Origin: Eustoma russellianum
Lineage: Eukaryota > Streptophyta > Magnoliopsida > Gentianales > Gentianaceae
Assembly: GCA_036186865.1 (NCBI GenBank)
Contig: AP025041.1
Location: 38,083,300-38,147,299, forward strand
Length of the DNA: 64,000 nucleotides
Direction of reading: 5' to 3'
The translations under genes were made by a program, and so were the position numbers. Below the pieces are notes generated by a model. The model was not told the origin of the DNA and ran no database searches. It worked only from the letters and a program-made list of their open reading frames with translations. This document shows positions 34,301 to 45,749 of this stretch, piece by piece (the stretch's first letter is position 1; the number at the start of each line of letters is the position of its first letter).

Positions 34301-37300
34301 CCTTGGTGAGCAATGTATAGTATTTGTGGACGACAAGGTTGCCTTGTTTAAGCTCATGAAGATGAGCTTCAATTTCATACAGTTTTGAGATGTTATCCTG
34401 TTTGGAAAACATCTCCTTGACTGCAGCCCAGATTTCTGCTGCAGTAGACTACATCATAAAATCATCAGCAATGTCTGGCTGCATAGAACGTATCAACCAA
34501 GACATAATCATACTGTTCTCCGACTTCCACAGTTGGAAGTTTGCATCTGTTGTAGATGGGACATGAACTGTCTCATATAAGTATTCATCCTTGCCTTTTC
34601 TAGTTATGAACATTTCTACCCCTCGAGACCACGAGAGGTAGTTATCTCCGTTGAGCTTTTGACTGGTGACGACGATGGAGGAATCATCAGTAAGTTGAGG
34701 AACACGTACCACTCCTGATACTTGATCAGAGGTGGAGGTGGCCTCAGTCGATTCAGCAGGACTGGAATGGGTAGTCGTTTCGAATAAATTTTAGATTATG
34801 CAGAGAACAGAGTGTAGTTTGTATGTATTTTTGAATCGGATTGGCTCTGATACCATGTTGATATTGAAGGAATTAATCTTCCATTCAAGTTAAATCATTT
34901 ACACAGTTGTTTTCCCTTTTATAGGGGTGAATTTTGACTTCTAACGGCTATTTTAACCACTTGATCAGTGGTTACTGTTTTTTAACAGTAAACTCTATTG
35001 GCTGTAATAACGGCTAGTTATCAATGCAGCTATGCTAGGTACAGTAAACAATTACTAAGTTACAGATTTAACTAAGTATGGCAGGTCGGCCTTCCATGTC
35101 ATGTGTTTCACTTCGTTACCTCAACTCAGCTCTTCTTTACTTTGTAAACTCTGACTCTTCTTTGTTCTGCTTCATCTTAGCTTTACTTCAGTTCAACACT
35201 ACCATATTTTAGCTTGTCTTTATTTTGTCCAAGTCTTTAATCCGTGCTTCGCCTCAGCGCTTCTTCAACTCAGCACGGTTGTACTTTACTTGTCAGTTCA
35301 GCTGACAGTTGTCTTCAGTCTTGGTTGCCCAGATCGGGTCTGTCGTCCTGAGGCCAGTTGAGCACGGCAGTTCAGCTCAGCATGGCTAGGACTTAGTTTC
35401 CACAATGTCTTATATCGTGTATGATGGTTGGCTCAAGAACGGATCACAGTTTAGCCTTTGAACCTGCTCACTTGGTCCACTTTCTTGATGATTTGATTTT
35501 ATGTGCTTGTTTATGATGAGACTAAATATTTCTTTTCGGAGGGGGAGGGGGACATCAGCCTCTTTAACAAAAAAGAAACGAAAACAAATGCAACAGTCTT
35601 TTTGGGGTTGTTTTACTTCTTATGGTAGCATCCAGGCCTTGACATGAATACGTAGGTGATATATACTCCTAAGTATTCGTGAGTTGTTAAGGACTTGGGA
35701 TTTTTGGGCAGGAAGGTTTTTCCCATCTTTTTTTTTTTTTGGATTCAAAATCTGCACGATCTGTTGTGCCTGCTCTTGCAATGATTTTAATTTTTTTTGG
35801 TCCCAACTAGGGCTTTTTTGCAATGAAATTTGTCTCTGTGCTAGTATTTTCAAAAAAATAAAAAAGAAAGAAAGCAACGTTACTTAAGGTGCATCATGTA
35901 ACACTACTTTTTTTTTTGGTTGTTACTGTGGAGGAGCGTAACACTACTCAAAGATAATGTTTTTAAATTCCCAGTATGGTTCTTATGTGCAAATTTTCAT
36001 GAAATTTCCCCTCTTTGTAGGTCCTGACTGATGTAGACCACTGCTACTGTGTGATCCTTGATGCTATCGATGGGGCTTCATTTCCTTGTGATAATTCATT
36101 GCAAGTTCACAGTCCTACGGGTAGTTCTTCGGCAACAGCAGATGCAAACACTGGGAAGAGAAAAAGTTCAAAGGTGTTTTAAGAACAATAACATAAATCC
36201 TGCTGTATCTTGTGAATTTAGTAGAGCTATCCTGGTTTGTCACCCCAACCCTCACCCCCTGGCCACTCCGCCCTGTTCCTTTCTTTCTCTTCTTTGGGAG
36301 TTGGATTGGCAATGTTTCTGCTGGTGGATGTATGATTTGGACGAGCTCACCAAAATGAGCAGTTTTGCTTCAATGAGTATTCCAAGACGAAAAAGATCTG
36401 CTGTAAAATATTTATATACAACACTCAAGCCTTTTTCCCGCTATGTGGTGTAATCTGCTGTAAAAATATCTGGTGTTGCGTTATGCCTATTACCCATGAT
36501 TCTTCATTAAGGGTACTCGAATCAGTTGTTTCTTGTTGCTGTTACTTGATGCCGTTTCTCAAAAAAAGATTCATCTATTTGTACGTGCACCCAGAACTTT
36601 GGATTAACTTCATGCTTTTGTGGTCGGGCCTTGTAGGTTTCACTTTTTTCGGGCTTTGTCAGTTACCAAATGGTCCGGGATGCATATGATGGTGAGCCTA
36701 CACAAAATTGTATACCATTCTTTTATCTACTCCATTTCTTGTACTTTGGAATACAGGGCTGCTGTTGAAAATATATTTAAGCGTCTATATTGTATCTCCT
36801 TTCTCTTGTTACGTACAGCCGGAAGGTCTGGGTTTGGCAGCCTTCTGTCACTTGCTCAATCTCCAGGCAAAGCAGATCGCCTTTTCATGAGAGGTCCTGG
36901 AGGACGTGGTGAAGTTGAAGTGGCTGTATCTGGTGTTGCAGGTAAACGTTTGTTTTTGTGAATATAACCTCAGAGTTGTGTGGTCTAAAACCTGTTCAAT
37001 CTCATTTCATGTATATGAGCTGAGACTCAGTTTACCTGAACTTGGATACAATTTTGTTTCGTCTCATTGAGATTCTGATGCTTTCACACACTAGTCTTAG
37101 TCCAGTCATTTTTCAACATCTCAGATCAAGGCAAGGAGTTGGACCATGATCCAAATAGAGGATCTGGATTGGGTAAATTTGTTCGCAGGGCAGCATCTGT
37201 TGCGTCAGTGGCAGCAAAGCATGCTTATGCAGCCGCCTTGGCCTCCCGCTCTGATGAGGAGATGCTTCCCCTCAAATGCTGTTTAATGTCTGTATCATTG

Positions 37301-37450
37301 CCCTGGGAGCATATAGCTTATGATCTTCTATTGAAGGTGGGGGTTCAGAATTTTGATTGTTTCTTCATTTTATTGTTAAATCCTTATAATCCACTAACTT
37401 GCTCGTTATCTTATTTCTGAATGCAGGGAACTCCTCCAGTAAACTTGTAG
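31388..37450 (+). CDS. KIAA0930-like DUF2045 protein, 12 exons, about 388 aa
   Basis: Exons: 31388-31419, 32165-32354, 32461-32535, 32778-32884, 33324-33384, 33789-33848, 33932-34006, 36021-36173, 36637-36691, 36819-36941, 37125-37336, 37427-37450. All junctions keep frame; introns are GT-AG except intron 6 (GC-AG). Start MLGDGDQTPTR. Segments match the animal KIAA0930 / DUF2045 family in order: QDDDMLFFVRK (near residue 63), RRWAPK, VDWRRSFYLNLI, VYASPS (about 160), YPDICFAVDDFDSTFDAV, FSGFVSYQMVRDAYD, MRGPGGRGEVEVAVS (about 293-307) and a C-terminal LPWEHI. No signal peptide or membrane span is evident. Its molecular function is not established. Intron 7 holds a retroelement and intron 1 a U6-derived insert. 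The exon 5 start at 33324 is preferred over one seven bases later because it gives HQVLRNYQ, continuous with family sequence. Confidence 0.9.
31613..31643 (+). pseudogene. Retroposed 5' end of U6 snRNA with A-tail
   Basis: GTCCCTTCGGGGACATCCGA followed by TAA equals the first 23 nt of plant U6 snRNA (from memory), then GAAAAAAA. It is bracketed by GAAATCGATACTG at 31601-31613 and 31644-31656, a 13-bp direct repeat (the G at 31613 may belong to either). A target duplication plus an A-rich tail is the signature of LINE-driven retroposition. The rest of U6 is absent. It lies in intron 1 of the DUF2045 gene. Confidence 0.8.
34103..35404 (-). mobile_element. Deleted Ty1/copia element in intron 7 of the DUF2045 gene
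   Basis: Flanked by ATGTC at 34098-34102 and 35405-35409, a perfect 5-bp duplication. On the minus strand: 5' LTR 35404-34856 (TGTGGAAAC...ATATCAACA), primer site TGGTATCAGAGCC (34843-34855 region), gag (QKLNGDNYLSWSRGVEMFIT near 34600-34680, and FSKQDNISKLYEIEAHLHEL near 34350-34410), then only about 60 bp of 3' LTR (34103-34164). All of pol and most of the 3' LTR are deleted. It is spliced out with the intron, so the gene can still be expressed. Confidence 0.88.
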
Positions 37451-37612
37451 GTATGTATATCCTCACTGGTGCAAGCTTTTTCATGATATTTGTTATCATT
37501 TACTTTGATGATTAGCAACTAATTGTTAGTATGAAAAGGGGTCGAAAATTTTAGCACTAATAACAAATGTGTCATGGAGATGTAATCATATGTGTTTTGA
37601 ATCAAACATTTA

Positions 37613-38010
37613 GGTGGCGTTTGGTTCGCACTTGGGTATCCAAATCAGAATTAGGATGTGTATGACAGGGTATGACTTAAGAGTATATGGGATTGAGCCT
37701 AAAAGTGATAGTTGTTCGGTATTGAGGTGAGAATGGGTATGATAGACATTGATGGTATTTGAAACCTATTGGAATTGAAATGTGCACCGAATGTGGGCGG
37801 CCGGAAAATTGGCCAGAAAAATTTCACCGGCCGGAGTAGTGGATGGCCGTACCTCTCATTCTCTCATATTGATAGACAAGATGGCTAGTCCACCAAAAAA
37901 ACGATATACATTACCAAACATACCTCCATTTCCCCAAACAAACAACTTTTGTGGGTTGGATTCCTCCAAACCCATACCCTTAATGAGAAACCTCTCAACC
38001 AAACACCTTC
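37613..38010. mobile_element. Tourist/Harbinger-like MITE (398 bp)
   Basis: Ends GGTGGCGTTTGGTT... and ...AACCAAACACCTTC; reverse-complemented, the ends agree at 11 of 14 positions. TTA flanks both sides (37610-37612 and 38011-38013), the target duplication expected for PIF/Harbinger elements. It lies about 160 bp downstream of the DUF2045 stop codon, perhaps inside its 3' UTR. Confidence 0.65.
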
Positions 38011-38367
38011 TTAATCTTGTGTTATGTCGACGCCGATGGTGATGAGGTATTTTGGGTACTTTTCCAACGGTTTCTTAGATATGGAGTTTAGTTTCTTGTA
38101 GAAAGAGATCAATCAATACTTTTGGGAGAAGTGAATTCTCTAAGCATTACACCTATATTTTGGAACATATCAGCTACAATACTGTTTGATCAGATAATTT
38201 ATCAGCCAACACTAGATCAACATACAATTCGATGACATGAGTTTCTTGAGAAAAAAAAACTGTTACCGCTTTACATAGTTCGATTCGTCTTCCTCAAATA
38301 TGTAGACTGTTACAGCAACAGAACACATACCCAATATACCCAAATATGTGGACTGTTGTAACTGTCA

Positions 38368-38715
38368 TTAATCATTAACTCCATTGCTCTTCCCAAGTGG
38401 TCTTGATTTAGAAGGTTGTGATGCTCTGATTACAGTACCATCTACCACAGTGCAACACTGACAAGCGAAAACCGACATGGGAGACCCTTTTGATCTGATT
38501 CTCACATCGGTTACCTTACTCAAATCTCCCCACTTATCTTTTCTGATGCTCTTTGTGCACTTTTTATATGCAATGTAAAATGGATCATCATTCTTTCTCA
38601 AATCTCTCTTAGTATGGTTCCCTAGTGTCAGGTTGGAAGCCGCACGGGGGCGATGGAAGTCGATTACCATGATGTGAAGCCTGAACTTTTCAGGCCAGCA
38701 CGTAAGAGGAGGCAA
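38368..38715 (-). CDS. Hypothetical ORF, 115 aa, unrecognised
   Basis: Open frame with KKCTKSIRKDKWGDLSKVTD and FACQCCTVVDGTVIR. It looks more protein-like than the surrounding shadows, but I recognise no family. It may be an exon of a host gene fragment or a transposon-captured piece. No promoter or splice context could be settled. Confidence 0.25.
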   Translation of the reverse strand: MPPLTCWPEKFRLHIMVIDFHRPRAASNLTLGNHTKRDLRKNDDPFYIAYKKCTKSIRKDKWGDLSKVTDVRIRSKGSPMSVFACQCCTVVDGTVIRASQPSKSRPLGKSNGVND

Positions 38716-39304
38716 CTTTGGTTAGATATGAACTGCTATATCATCAATGTTGGATGCTTCCGGTGTTTGCTGCTGATCACAATCATGTTATCCCATGGAA
38801 ATGATGGTAAAGTCTTTTCTTCGTTGATGTTATTCATGTTGATATGATAGAGAATATGAGTGAGAAGAAATGAGGAAAGATTGGATAAAGATTGTTTGTG
38901 GGTTCATGTAATTGATGTTTTGTAAGTGTAAATTTGGATTTAGTTTGTTACCCGTAAAAATTGTAAGGAAAGGAAGCTTGAGGTATAGCTTTTAAGGTAG
39001 CAATTTATGGGGGCAACTCATGATATAGAATGCAAAGTTTTATAACATCCTGAAATCTTTATACGTGTAATTCATGCTAAATTTATGATTCTATAAGTGG
39101 TGTTTTCCGTGCACTAGGCTTCCGTGTTTGTGTAGGGTCTGGAGAGAGGTCGGATCGTGTTCGCGTTTGCTCAGGATCCGGAGAGAAGACGGATCGTTTT
39201 GCGATATGATGTACGCAACTTTGTTGTGATGGTTAATCATAAAAGAGAAATATGGAAAGATGTCAGACAATGAACCATGATAAAATTTGTTAAAATGCAT
39301 ATAT
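38716..39304. other. Non-genic stretch with a SINE fragment
   Basis: A minus-strand Au-like SINE fragment at 39105-39200 (TGCACTAGGCTTCCGTGTTTG and GGGTCTGGAGAGAGGTCGG on the plus strand) resembles the reverse complement of 48205-48300. A second partial copy of the phrase (GATCCGGAGAGAAGACGGAT) follows. No gene is supported. Confidence 0.5.
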
Positions 39305-39500
39305 GATTCACTAAATTGATTACGTTTCTTATATTATAAAGCAACAGTTGAGCGACACATCTTGACGCAATTTTCATTATGGGTCATCGGGAAACAACTC
39401 GTGTGTTTTTTAACACATAGGCATAATTGCGTATATCCGGCCTCTCGTTTTCTGTCATAGGGGGGACCTTAGAGTTTAATATTGTTGTCGTATGCTTGTT
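39305..39500 (+). repeat. Dispersed SINE-like repeat R1, copy 2
   Basis: Shares GATTCACTAAATTG, TTTTCATTATGGGTCATCGG and GCGTATATCCGGCC with the other R1 copies. It ends near TTGTTGTCG. Confidence 0.6.
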
Positions 39501-39848
39501 CACAAGTATGACTTGATATTAGTAAATATTTATTATGTGTAATTACGGTAATAGCTTTTTGTGTTCTACGCTTGTGTTCTCTTTTATGTCACAAACCAGT
39601 GAGCGTTTATTAAAAGAATAATTTTGTCGATTTGATTCAAATATTGAACAGCTTTTGATTTCGTTTCTGAACACATAAACATCTCGTGGTATAATGAAAT
39701 AATGTGTTTAGCAAATTAGTAAACATAAATGTTTCTTCGTAACAGAAACTGGTCCATGCATACCTTATTAAAATAAAAGAGTTATAATATTAAAAACAAA
39801 TAACAGGATAACGTCACGATGAAGTAAAATTTGACATATCATCATCCG

Positions 39849-39965
39849 GGCCAGTATATCCCAACGACAACAAAAGCTATCATTAGGATCTGGAGAGGGT
39901 AAGTGGTAGGCAGACAATACCTCTATCCTAAAGGATAGAGAGTCTGATTCCAGTGAAACTCTCGC
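39849..39965 (+). mobile_element. Au-like SINE fragment
   Basis: CCAGTATATCCCAACGACAA, GGATCTGGAGAGGGTAAG, AGACAATACCTCTATCC and AAAGGATAGAGAG match the copies at 23362 and 50310. The assignment is by remembered similarity to plant Au-type SINEs. Confidence 0.55.
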
Positions 39966-40134
39966 TCTATATGTGCCTGAATAAATGACATTATAGAGAC
40001 ATGTTGTGCAAGTGTGTTAGTGAGGAAATTCAAGAAATACAAAGAAAAGACTTTTGATATTAAAATACACATCACATGTATATGTACATGTAATGTAAAA
40101 CAACGGTATAACATACGTCACAAGTGGAAAGTCA

Positions 40135-42802
40135 ACCTATAGCGTAGATAGTGTCTACGCCTATCTATGTCCCTAAATATATTCTAAAGTGTCCCTATGT
40201 ATGATATATACCTTGTTAACCTTAATCTTATGTCTCCATGAACTCCTATCCTGGACCATGTCCTCAGAAATGTGCAAATCTAGCAGGTCGTGCCTAATCT
40301 GCTCATCCCAAGTCAGTTTGAGTCTGCCTTTACTCCTGTTTCCCTCTACAATGAGGCTTTTCCATTGCTCTGACCGATGCCGTTGTCTGTCTCCGCTTGA
40401 CATGCCCAAACCATCTCATTCTTCCCTTCCTTATCTTATCTGCTATACTAGCCACGCCTAACCTTTTTCGGAACACCTTGTTTCTGATCCGCTCTAGCCT
40501 TGTATGCCCACATCCACCTTAACATCTTCATCTCTGCCATTTCCATCTTCTGTAATTGTGACCTCTTGATGGCCCAGCAGTCTGTCCCATATAGCATTGC
40601 CGGTTGCACTGTCACCCTATAAAATTTTCTCTTTAATTTAGTTGGAAAATTTTTGTCACACAGCACTCCTGAGGCCGCCCTCCATCTACACCAGCCTGCT
40701 TGAACTCGATGTGCTACATCATTATCTATGTCGTCATTCTGCTGCACAAATGATCATAGGTACTTAAACTTACTTACCTGTGGTGTCACTTGACCATCGA
40801 TGGTGAGCTGGCTATCCTCACTGTCTGCTACGCTGCTGAAGTCGCAGTGCAGATACTCAGTCTTCAAACGGCTAATCTTTAAGTCTTTTCTCTCTAAAAC
40901 ACATTTTCACTGCTCTAGTCTCATGCTCAGGGTATGTCTACTTTATACGACTAATACAATATCGTCAGCAAAAAGCATACACCACGGAACTGCCTCCTGT
41001 ATCGACTTTGACAACTCGTCAGGGACAACTGCAAAAAGAAATGGGCTTTACGCAGACCTTTGATGGAGACCGACCTCCATCGGAAAGAAGTCTGTATTCC
41101 CCACAGGCATACAAACGGTTGTTTTTGTCCTAGCATACATATCTCTAATTATGTCTATATACTTCATAGGGATCCCTCGTGCATCCAGACTATCCCATAT
41201 TAGGCTACGTGGCACACTATCATACGCTTTTTCAAGATCGATGAAAACCATATGTAAATCGCGCTTCTTCTCCCTATACTTCTCAATTAATCTCCTGAGA
41301 ATATGTATTGCTTCTGTAGTTGACCTTCCTGGCATAAAACCAAATTGGTTCACCGTAACCTGAGTTTCTCTCCTGATTCGAGTGTCGATTACTCTCTCCC
41401 ATAACTTCATGGTATGGCTTAGCAACTTAATCTCTCTATAGTTCCTACAACACTGTGCGTCTCCTTTGTTCTTATATAGGGGACCACGACACTCTTTCTC
41501 CACTCATCTGGCATCTTTCCTGTTTTGTAAATACGGTTGAAAAGAGTAGTAAGCCATTGAACTCCTTCCTCTCCTAAATACTTCCACACCTCAATGGGTA
41601 TGTTATCTAGGCCGACCGCTTTAGCTTTTTCCATCTTCTTTAGTGCTCTCATCACATCTCATTGTGTGATGTTCTGACAGTCGGGGTTATTATGTTGTCG
41701 TTGTTAGTTAGTGATGCTTTCTCGTTCTTCGCAGTCGGTACTACTTCCATTGAAAAGATTGTGAAAGTATGTTTGCCATTTCAACTTGATGTCTTGTGCT
41801 TTGACTAACACATATCCATCTTCTCCTTTTATAAACTTCCTGCCTCCTAGGTCATGCCGCTTTCGATCCCTAGCTTTGGCAATTTTGAACATATCATGTT
41901 CTCCTTCTTTTGTTTCTAGTCTCTCATACATCCTTTTATAAGCTGCAGTCTTTGTCTCTGTCGCTGCCTTCTTTGCCTCCTTCCTGGTGAATTTCTAATT
42001 CTCCTTCAATCGTACTTTTTCTTCTCCATTTGTGCAGCTTAACAGCTCTCTAAAAATCTATTGTTTGTTTTTTATTTTTTGTTGCACATCCTCGTTCCAC
42101 CACCACGTCTCTTTATGTACGGTCGTCTTTTCTGTTGTTACCCCAAGCGTTTCTCTCGCCGCTTGAGTAATAGTAGTCGATATAGCTTCCCACATCTGAT
42201 TTGTGTCATTATCCAGACGATCCAGTTTCGCAGAGATGACATTGTCTCTGAATATATTAAATTTTCCATCTTTCAAACTTCCCCATCGAATCCTGGGTGG
42301 GAATTTTCAAACCCTCTTACTCAGCTTTTGGCTCAATGCTATAACTACCACTAATAAACGGTGTTGCATCACCGCTGTCTCTCCTGGTATAACCTTGCAG
42401 TCCCTCCACAACCGTCTGTATTCACGCCTTATCATAAAATAGTCGATCTGCGTATGACGTCCTCCGCTGTTAAACGTGATCAAATGCAATTCTTTTTTCT
42501 TAAAAAACGAGTTTATAATGCCTAGATCATGGGTGATTGCTAGGTCTAGCAGATCTCTACCATGTTCGTTTCTATCTCCATAACCAAACCCGCCATGTAC
42601 TGTATGAAAACCATCGCTATTCTTTCCAATATGCCCATTAAAATCACCTCCGATACAAATTCGTTCCTCCCTTGTATTGCCTTTAGCACTACATCTAAGC
42701 AATCCCAAACAATTTACCACTTAATGTTCCTACATTTTAAGAGGCTACACTTAGACTATCTTCATTTTTCTTCCCCTTGCCTACACCCTCTTCCTTAGAC
42801 AT
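40135..42802 (-). mobile_element. RTE-type LINE with broken ORF
   Basis: Minus strand, N to C: start MSKEEGVGKG (ATG 42800-42802), then NVGTLSGK with a stop in place of the usual Trp (near 42740); an internal deletion; endonuclease core IGGDFNGHIG (near 42650) and HTQIDYFMIRR (42430-42460); WWWNEDVQQKIKNK (42065-42110); reverse transcriptase MEKAKAVGLDNIPIEVWKYL (41590-41650), GFMPGRSTTEAIH and VFIDLEKAYDSVPRSL (41200-41240); C-terminal AMLYGTDCWAIK (40570-40610) and GRLKLTWDE (40310-40340). The FADD-type block lies in a frame-broken stretch near 40930-41040. The domain order and motifs fit plant RTE/BovB-like LINEs. Confidence 0.9.
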
Positions 42803-43172
42803 GGTCTCACGAAAAAATCATGACGTCTTATATCAATTATTGCAACTAAAACTAAAAATTCAAAGTATGTTACAGATGCCAAAATTTTGAAACTAAATGT
42901 AAACAATCAAAAGTACTTCAATGATAATAAAACAAAAATGAAATTATATCACCTAGTTGAGCTGTGTTGTGGCACAACAACAAGATCTTATAGAGCAGAT
43001 CTGGATCTGCTGGGTAGCCAGAAAAGAACGGTACCAATCAGAGGGCGCATGTAAAAGAGGCTACCAGATCTAGGGTCGCGGCGGTGCAGCCGAACCTTAG
43101 TTATAGGATGTTGAAATATCTACTGATTTTTAAATTGATAGAATAAGCAGCAAAAATTAAGAGTTGATAGGG
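42803..43172. other. LINE upstream region, non-coding
   Basis: No ORF supported. It includes a palindrome-rich patch AGCAGATCTGGATCTGCTGG at about 42997-43016. It may be the LINE 5' UTR or unique DNA. Confidence 0.4.
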
Positions 43173-43181
43173 GATTGTGGG

Positions 43182-43350
43182 GAGATGAGATCTCCTCACC
43201 GCGCGGTCCAGGACGCGACACGTGGCAGCAGTAGGGGGTGGTGAGGCTGGATGAAGGTTATCCTCACCCAGCCTCACCACCCTCTCTTTTTGCCACGTGT
43301 CGCGCGGTCACACACGCAGTGAGGGAGGTGCGGTGAGGGGATCCTATCCC
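43182..43350. mobile_element. Mutator-type MITE A (169 bp)
   Basis: GATTGTGGG flanks both sides (43173-43181 and 43351-43359), a perfect 9-bp duplication typical of Mutator transposition. The whole element is an imperfect fold-back: GATCTCCTCACCGC against GATCCCCTCACCGC, and ACACGTGGCA facing TGCCACGTGT. Each arm carries a G-box (CACGTG). Confidence 0.85.
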
Positions 43351-43690
43351 GATTGTGGGGGCAAAAATGAAAGGTCTTACCAGTGAGATCACCAGCGACA
43401 AAGACGAGAGAAGGATTGATAACTTTAAAACTAGATACAGCACGAAAAAAAAAAAAAGAAAAAAAAAACCCACCCAAATAGCAAAACCCATCTGCAATGC
43501 TAAATCAAAATCTAATATCATATTATATATCTCCAAAATTTCCTAAATGCATAAGACATTATTCAATTTGATGAATCAAAAGATGTTATATGGTATATAT
43601 GAGTTATAGAGTTAAAGATGTTATATATATATCAAACTGAGTTAAGGGTGAATTCGTCAAGTCCCTTCTTGAAACACCAAAGGGGAAATT

Positions 43691-43879
43691 CGGTTGGGAT
43701 CACAGGAGGTAAGAAATGAAGTAAAAAATGAGGCATCCAATCACAGGTTGCCACGTGTACAAAAGTGGAAGATGTTTAACTTTTTTTTGTTTTTAAAAAA
43801 TAGTTATTTGTACACGTGGCAACCTGTGATTGGAGGCCTCATTTTTTACCTCATTTCTTACCTCCTGTGATCCCAACCG
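43691..43879. mobile_element. Mutator-type MITE B (189 bp)
   Basis: GGGGAAATT flanks both sides (43682-43690 and 43880-43888), a perfect 9-bp duplication. The terminal inverted repeats are about 73 bp with two mismatches, starting CGGTTGGGATCACAGGAGGT. Each arm contains TTGCCACGTGTAC, a G-box. 43889-44562 holds no supported feature. Confidence 0.93.
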
Positions 43880-44580
43880 GGGGAAATTGAGCAGGCCGAA
43901 TTGAGATTGGATTTTCTCCTCCTGCTTTCTCTACCTCCTGTCTTTAAAAACACCAAATTACGTAGTATTAATTAAAAAAACACACCAAAAAATGTAACAG
44001 ACTAAGAAAAAGATTTCATCGCAATTCAGTCAAGATGGAATATTCTCCTCTCACTTCCATACACAATACACTTTATGGTACGTGTGGTTTTTGATTAATA
44101 TTACGTAGTTCGGTGTTTTTAGAAACGGTGCATGGAGGGAGCGAAAGGAGAAGATCCCATCTTGGTTGAATTATGGTAAAAATCTTTTTCTTAATATTGT
44201 GTATTAAATTTATTTCTCAACCGAATCTAGGTAGCTTTGTTTAAAAATGCACACATCGATGGTTGTAGTGTGTGAGCTCTTAAACACACCACACCTTCCA
44301 ATATATCTTTTTACAATGAAAAAGTCTCGATGGTCAAATCATTTGAACATTGATATCACGCACTACTGATTAAGTGATTATAGTTTTAAAAATATTTTAT
44401 GGTGGTCAAGTCATTCGAATACCAGATCCGATGGTTTATAGGATTCCTTGCTAGCATATATCGAGATCCTGATGATAGAGTATCGATTGTACATTTCCAA
44501 AAAAATACATTTACTTCTTCGCAATCGGATAGAGTCAATATAGTTAGTCAATATAGTTAGTCAATATAGTTAGTCATTTG

Positions 44581-44886
44581 GCCCAGGAGCATAGTCCAGT
44601 GGTAAATGACAAAGGTGATTGGAACTAGAACCCCGACGTCCCGAGTTCGAGTCCGTGTGGAGACAATCCTTGTTGAAATATTACAAGGGTTGCCTCTGGG
44701 CTGGCTGAGTCTCGTGTCCTCTCCCTTTGCAGGGCTGCCAGTGGAGCACATCCCTCGATTTACATCCCACCTGGCTAAGGGGCCTCTGGTACAGGTGGGG
44801 GAGAACCCACTCCCATCCCTCGATTTACATCCCACCTGGCTAAGGGGCCTCTGGTACAGGTGGGGGAGAACCCACTCCCTCATCAA
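44581..44886 (+). mobile_element. tRNA-derived SINE with 18-bp target duplication
   Basis: Bracketed by AATATAGTTAGTCATTTG at 44563-44580 and 44887-44904. It has an A-box-like TAGTCCAGTGG (44592-44602) and a B-box GAGTTCGAGTCC (44643-44654) at tRNA-like spacing, so RNA polymerase III could transcribe it. A 65-bp segment starting CATCCCTCGATTTACATCCC is tandemly duplicated (44749-44813, 44814-44878). The target is itself a 13-bp tandem repeat (GTCAATATAGTTA). Confidence 0.9.
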
Positions 44887-45183
44887 AATATAGTTAGTCA
44901 TTTGTTTCAATGACATCGATAATTATACATGTGCAGGCTTTTTATACTTAAGCAAACGTATATGCCATTGCCCTAATGAGGATATAGACAAGAAAATATG
45001 AGGAAGACGGTAATGGCCTACACGTTTGCTTAAGTGTATTTTATATTTCTAGAGGCGTACCTCTAATTAAAATTTGATGCAGAAAAAACAAGTCGCAAGA
45101 CACGCTGAAAATGAGAGAGTACCTCCCGCCATGAGAATATTTTCATCGCTATTTAGGTTTGGGGCAATTTTAATGCATATGTT

Positions 45184-45599
45184 TAGGGATGAAAAAAAAT
45201 TCCAACCTATTGGATGTCCGTTCTGATCCAACCCGTTCAAAACGGATTGGATTTGGAGATGAGACAGGTATGGAGATTGCAATTAAAAACCACAACGGAG
45301 TTAGGTAGATGCATGTTTTTCTCCCAAATCCATAGATAACCCGCCCATCCCACCCAGCTAATATATATATATATACACACACACACATATATATATATAC
45401 ATACATATATATATGTATGTATGTATATATGTGTGTGTGTCTCAGTTTGTTTCATATTGTCGTTGTGTAGTTCGTGATGTATAGTTGATTTGACTCTTGA
45501 TATTGTAATAAAATGATCCCCTTCGATCGGTTTCATATGGATTTGTATGAACAAAGCAAGTGCGGGTTTTCGGATAAATCCAGTCCATTGTCATCCCTA
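45184..45599. mobile_element. hAT-like small element with microsatellite
   Basis: Starts TAGGGATGAAAAA and ends TTGTCATCCCTA, similar to hAT-type inverted ends. Inside are phrases typical of such elements (GTGCGGGTTTTCGGATAAAT) and a compound AT/AC/GT microsatellite (45360-45440). No 8-bp duplication is clear. Confidence 0.5.
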
Positions 45600-45613
45600 T
45601 CAACATTTCTTGT

Positions 45614-45749
45614 TGGGCTTAGTAATAGGTCCACAATTTTTACAAACTCAAATTACTTGGACCCAGATCTTCTTTAAAATAATTTGTTGGACCCAGTTAA
45701 AGGCTGTAGATGCTTCTAAACCCTAAAGACCTATTTCCAAAACCCTAAA
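45614..45749 (+). promoter_or_regulatory. Telo-box / site II promoter motifs of the bL20 gene
   Basis: TGGGCTT (45614-45620, site II type) and two telo-boxes, AAACCCTAAA at 45718-45727 and 45740-45749, lie just upstream of the inferred 5' UTR. This combination is characteristic of plant ribosomal protein and translation-related genes (established knowledge), so coordinated expression in dividing cells is likely. Confidence 0.7.

Noticed and set aside
36708..36961. Upstream extension of DUF2045 exon 10 through an open frame from about 36766.
   Set aside because: The acceptor at 36818 gives the correct phase from exon 9 and family-like sequence; the longer exon would not join in frame.
44592..44654. 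A tRNA gene.
   Set aside because: A and B boxes are present but the rest does not form a cloverleaf, and 18-bp duplications show it is a SINE.
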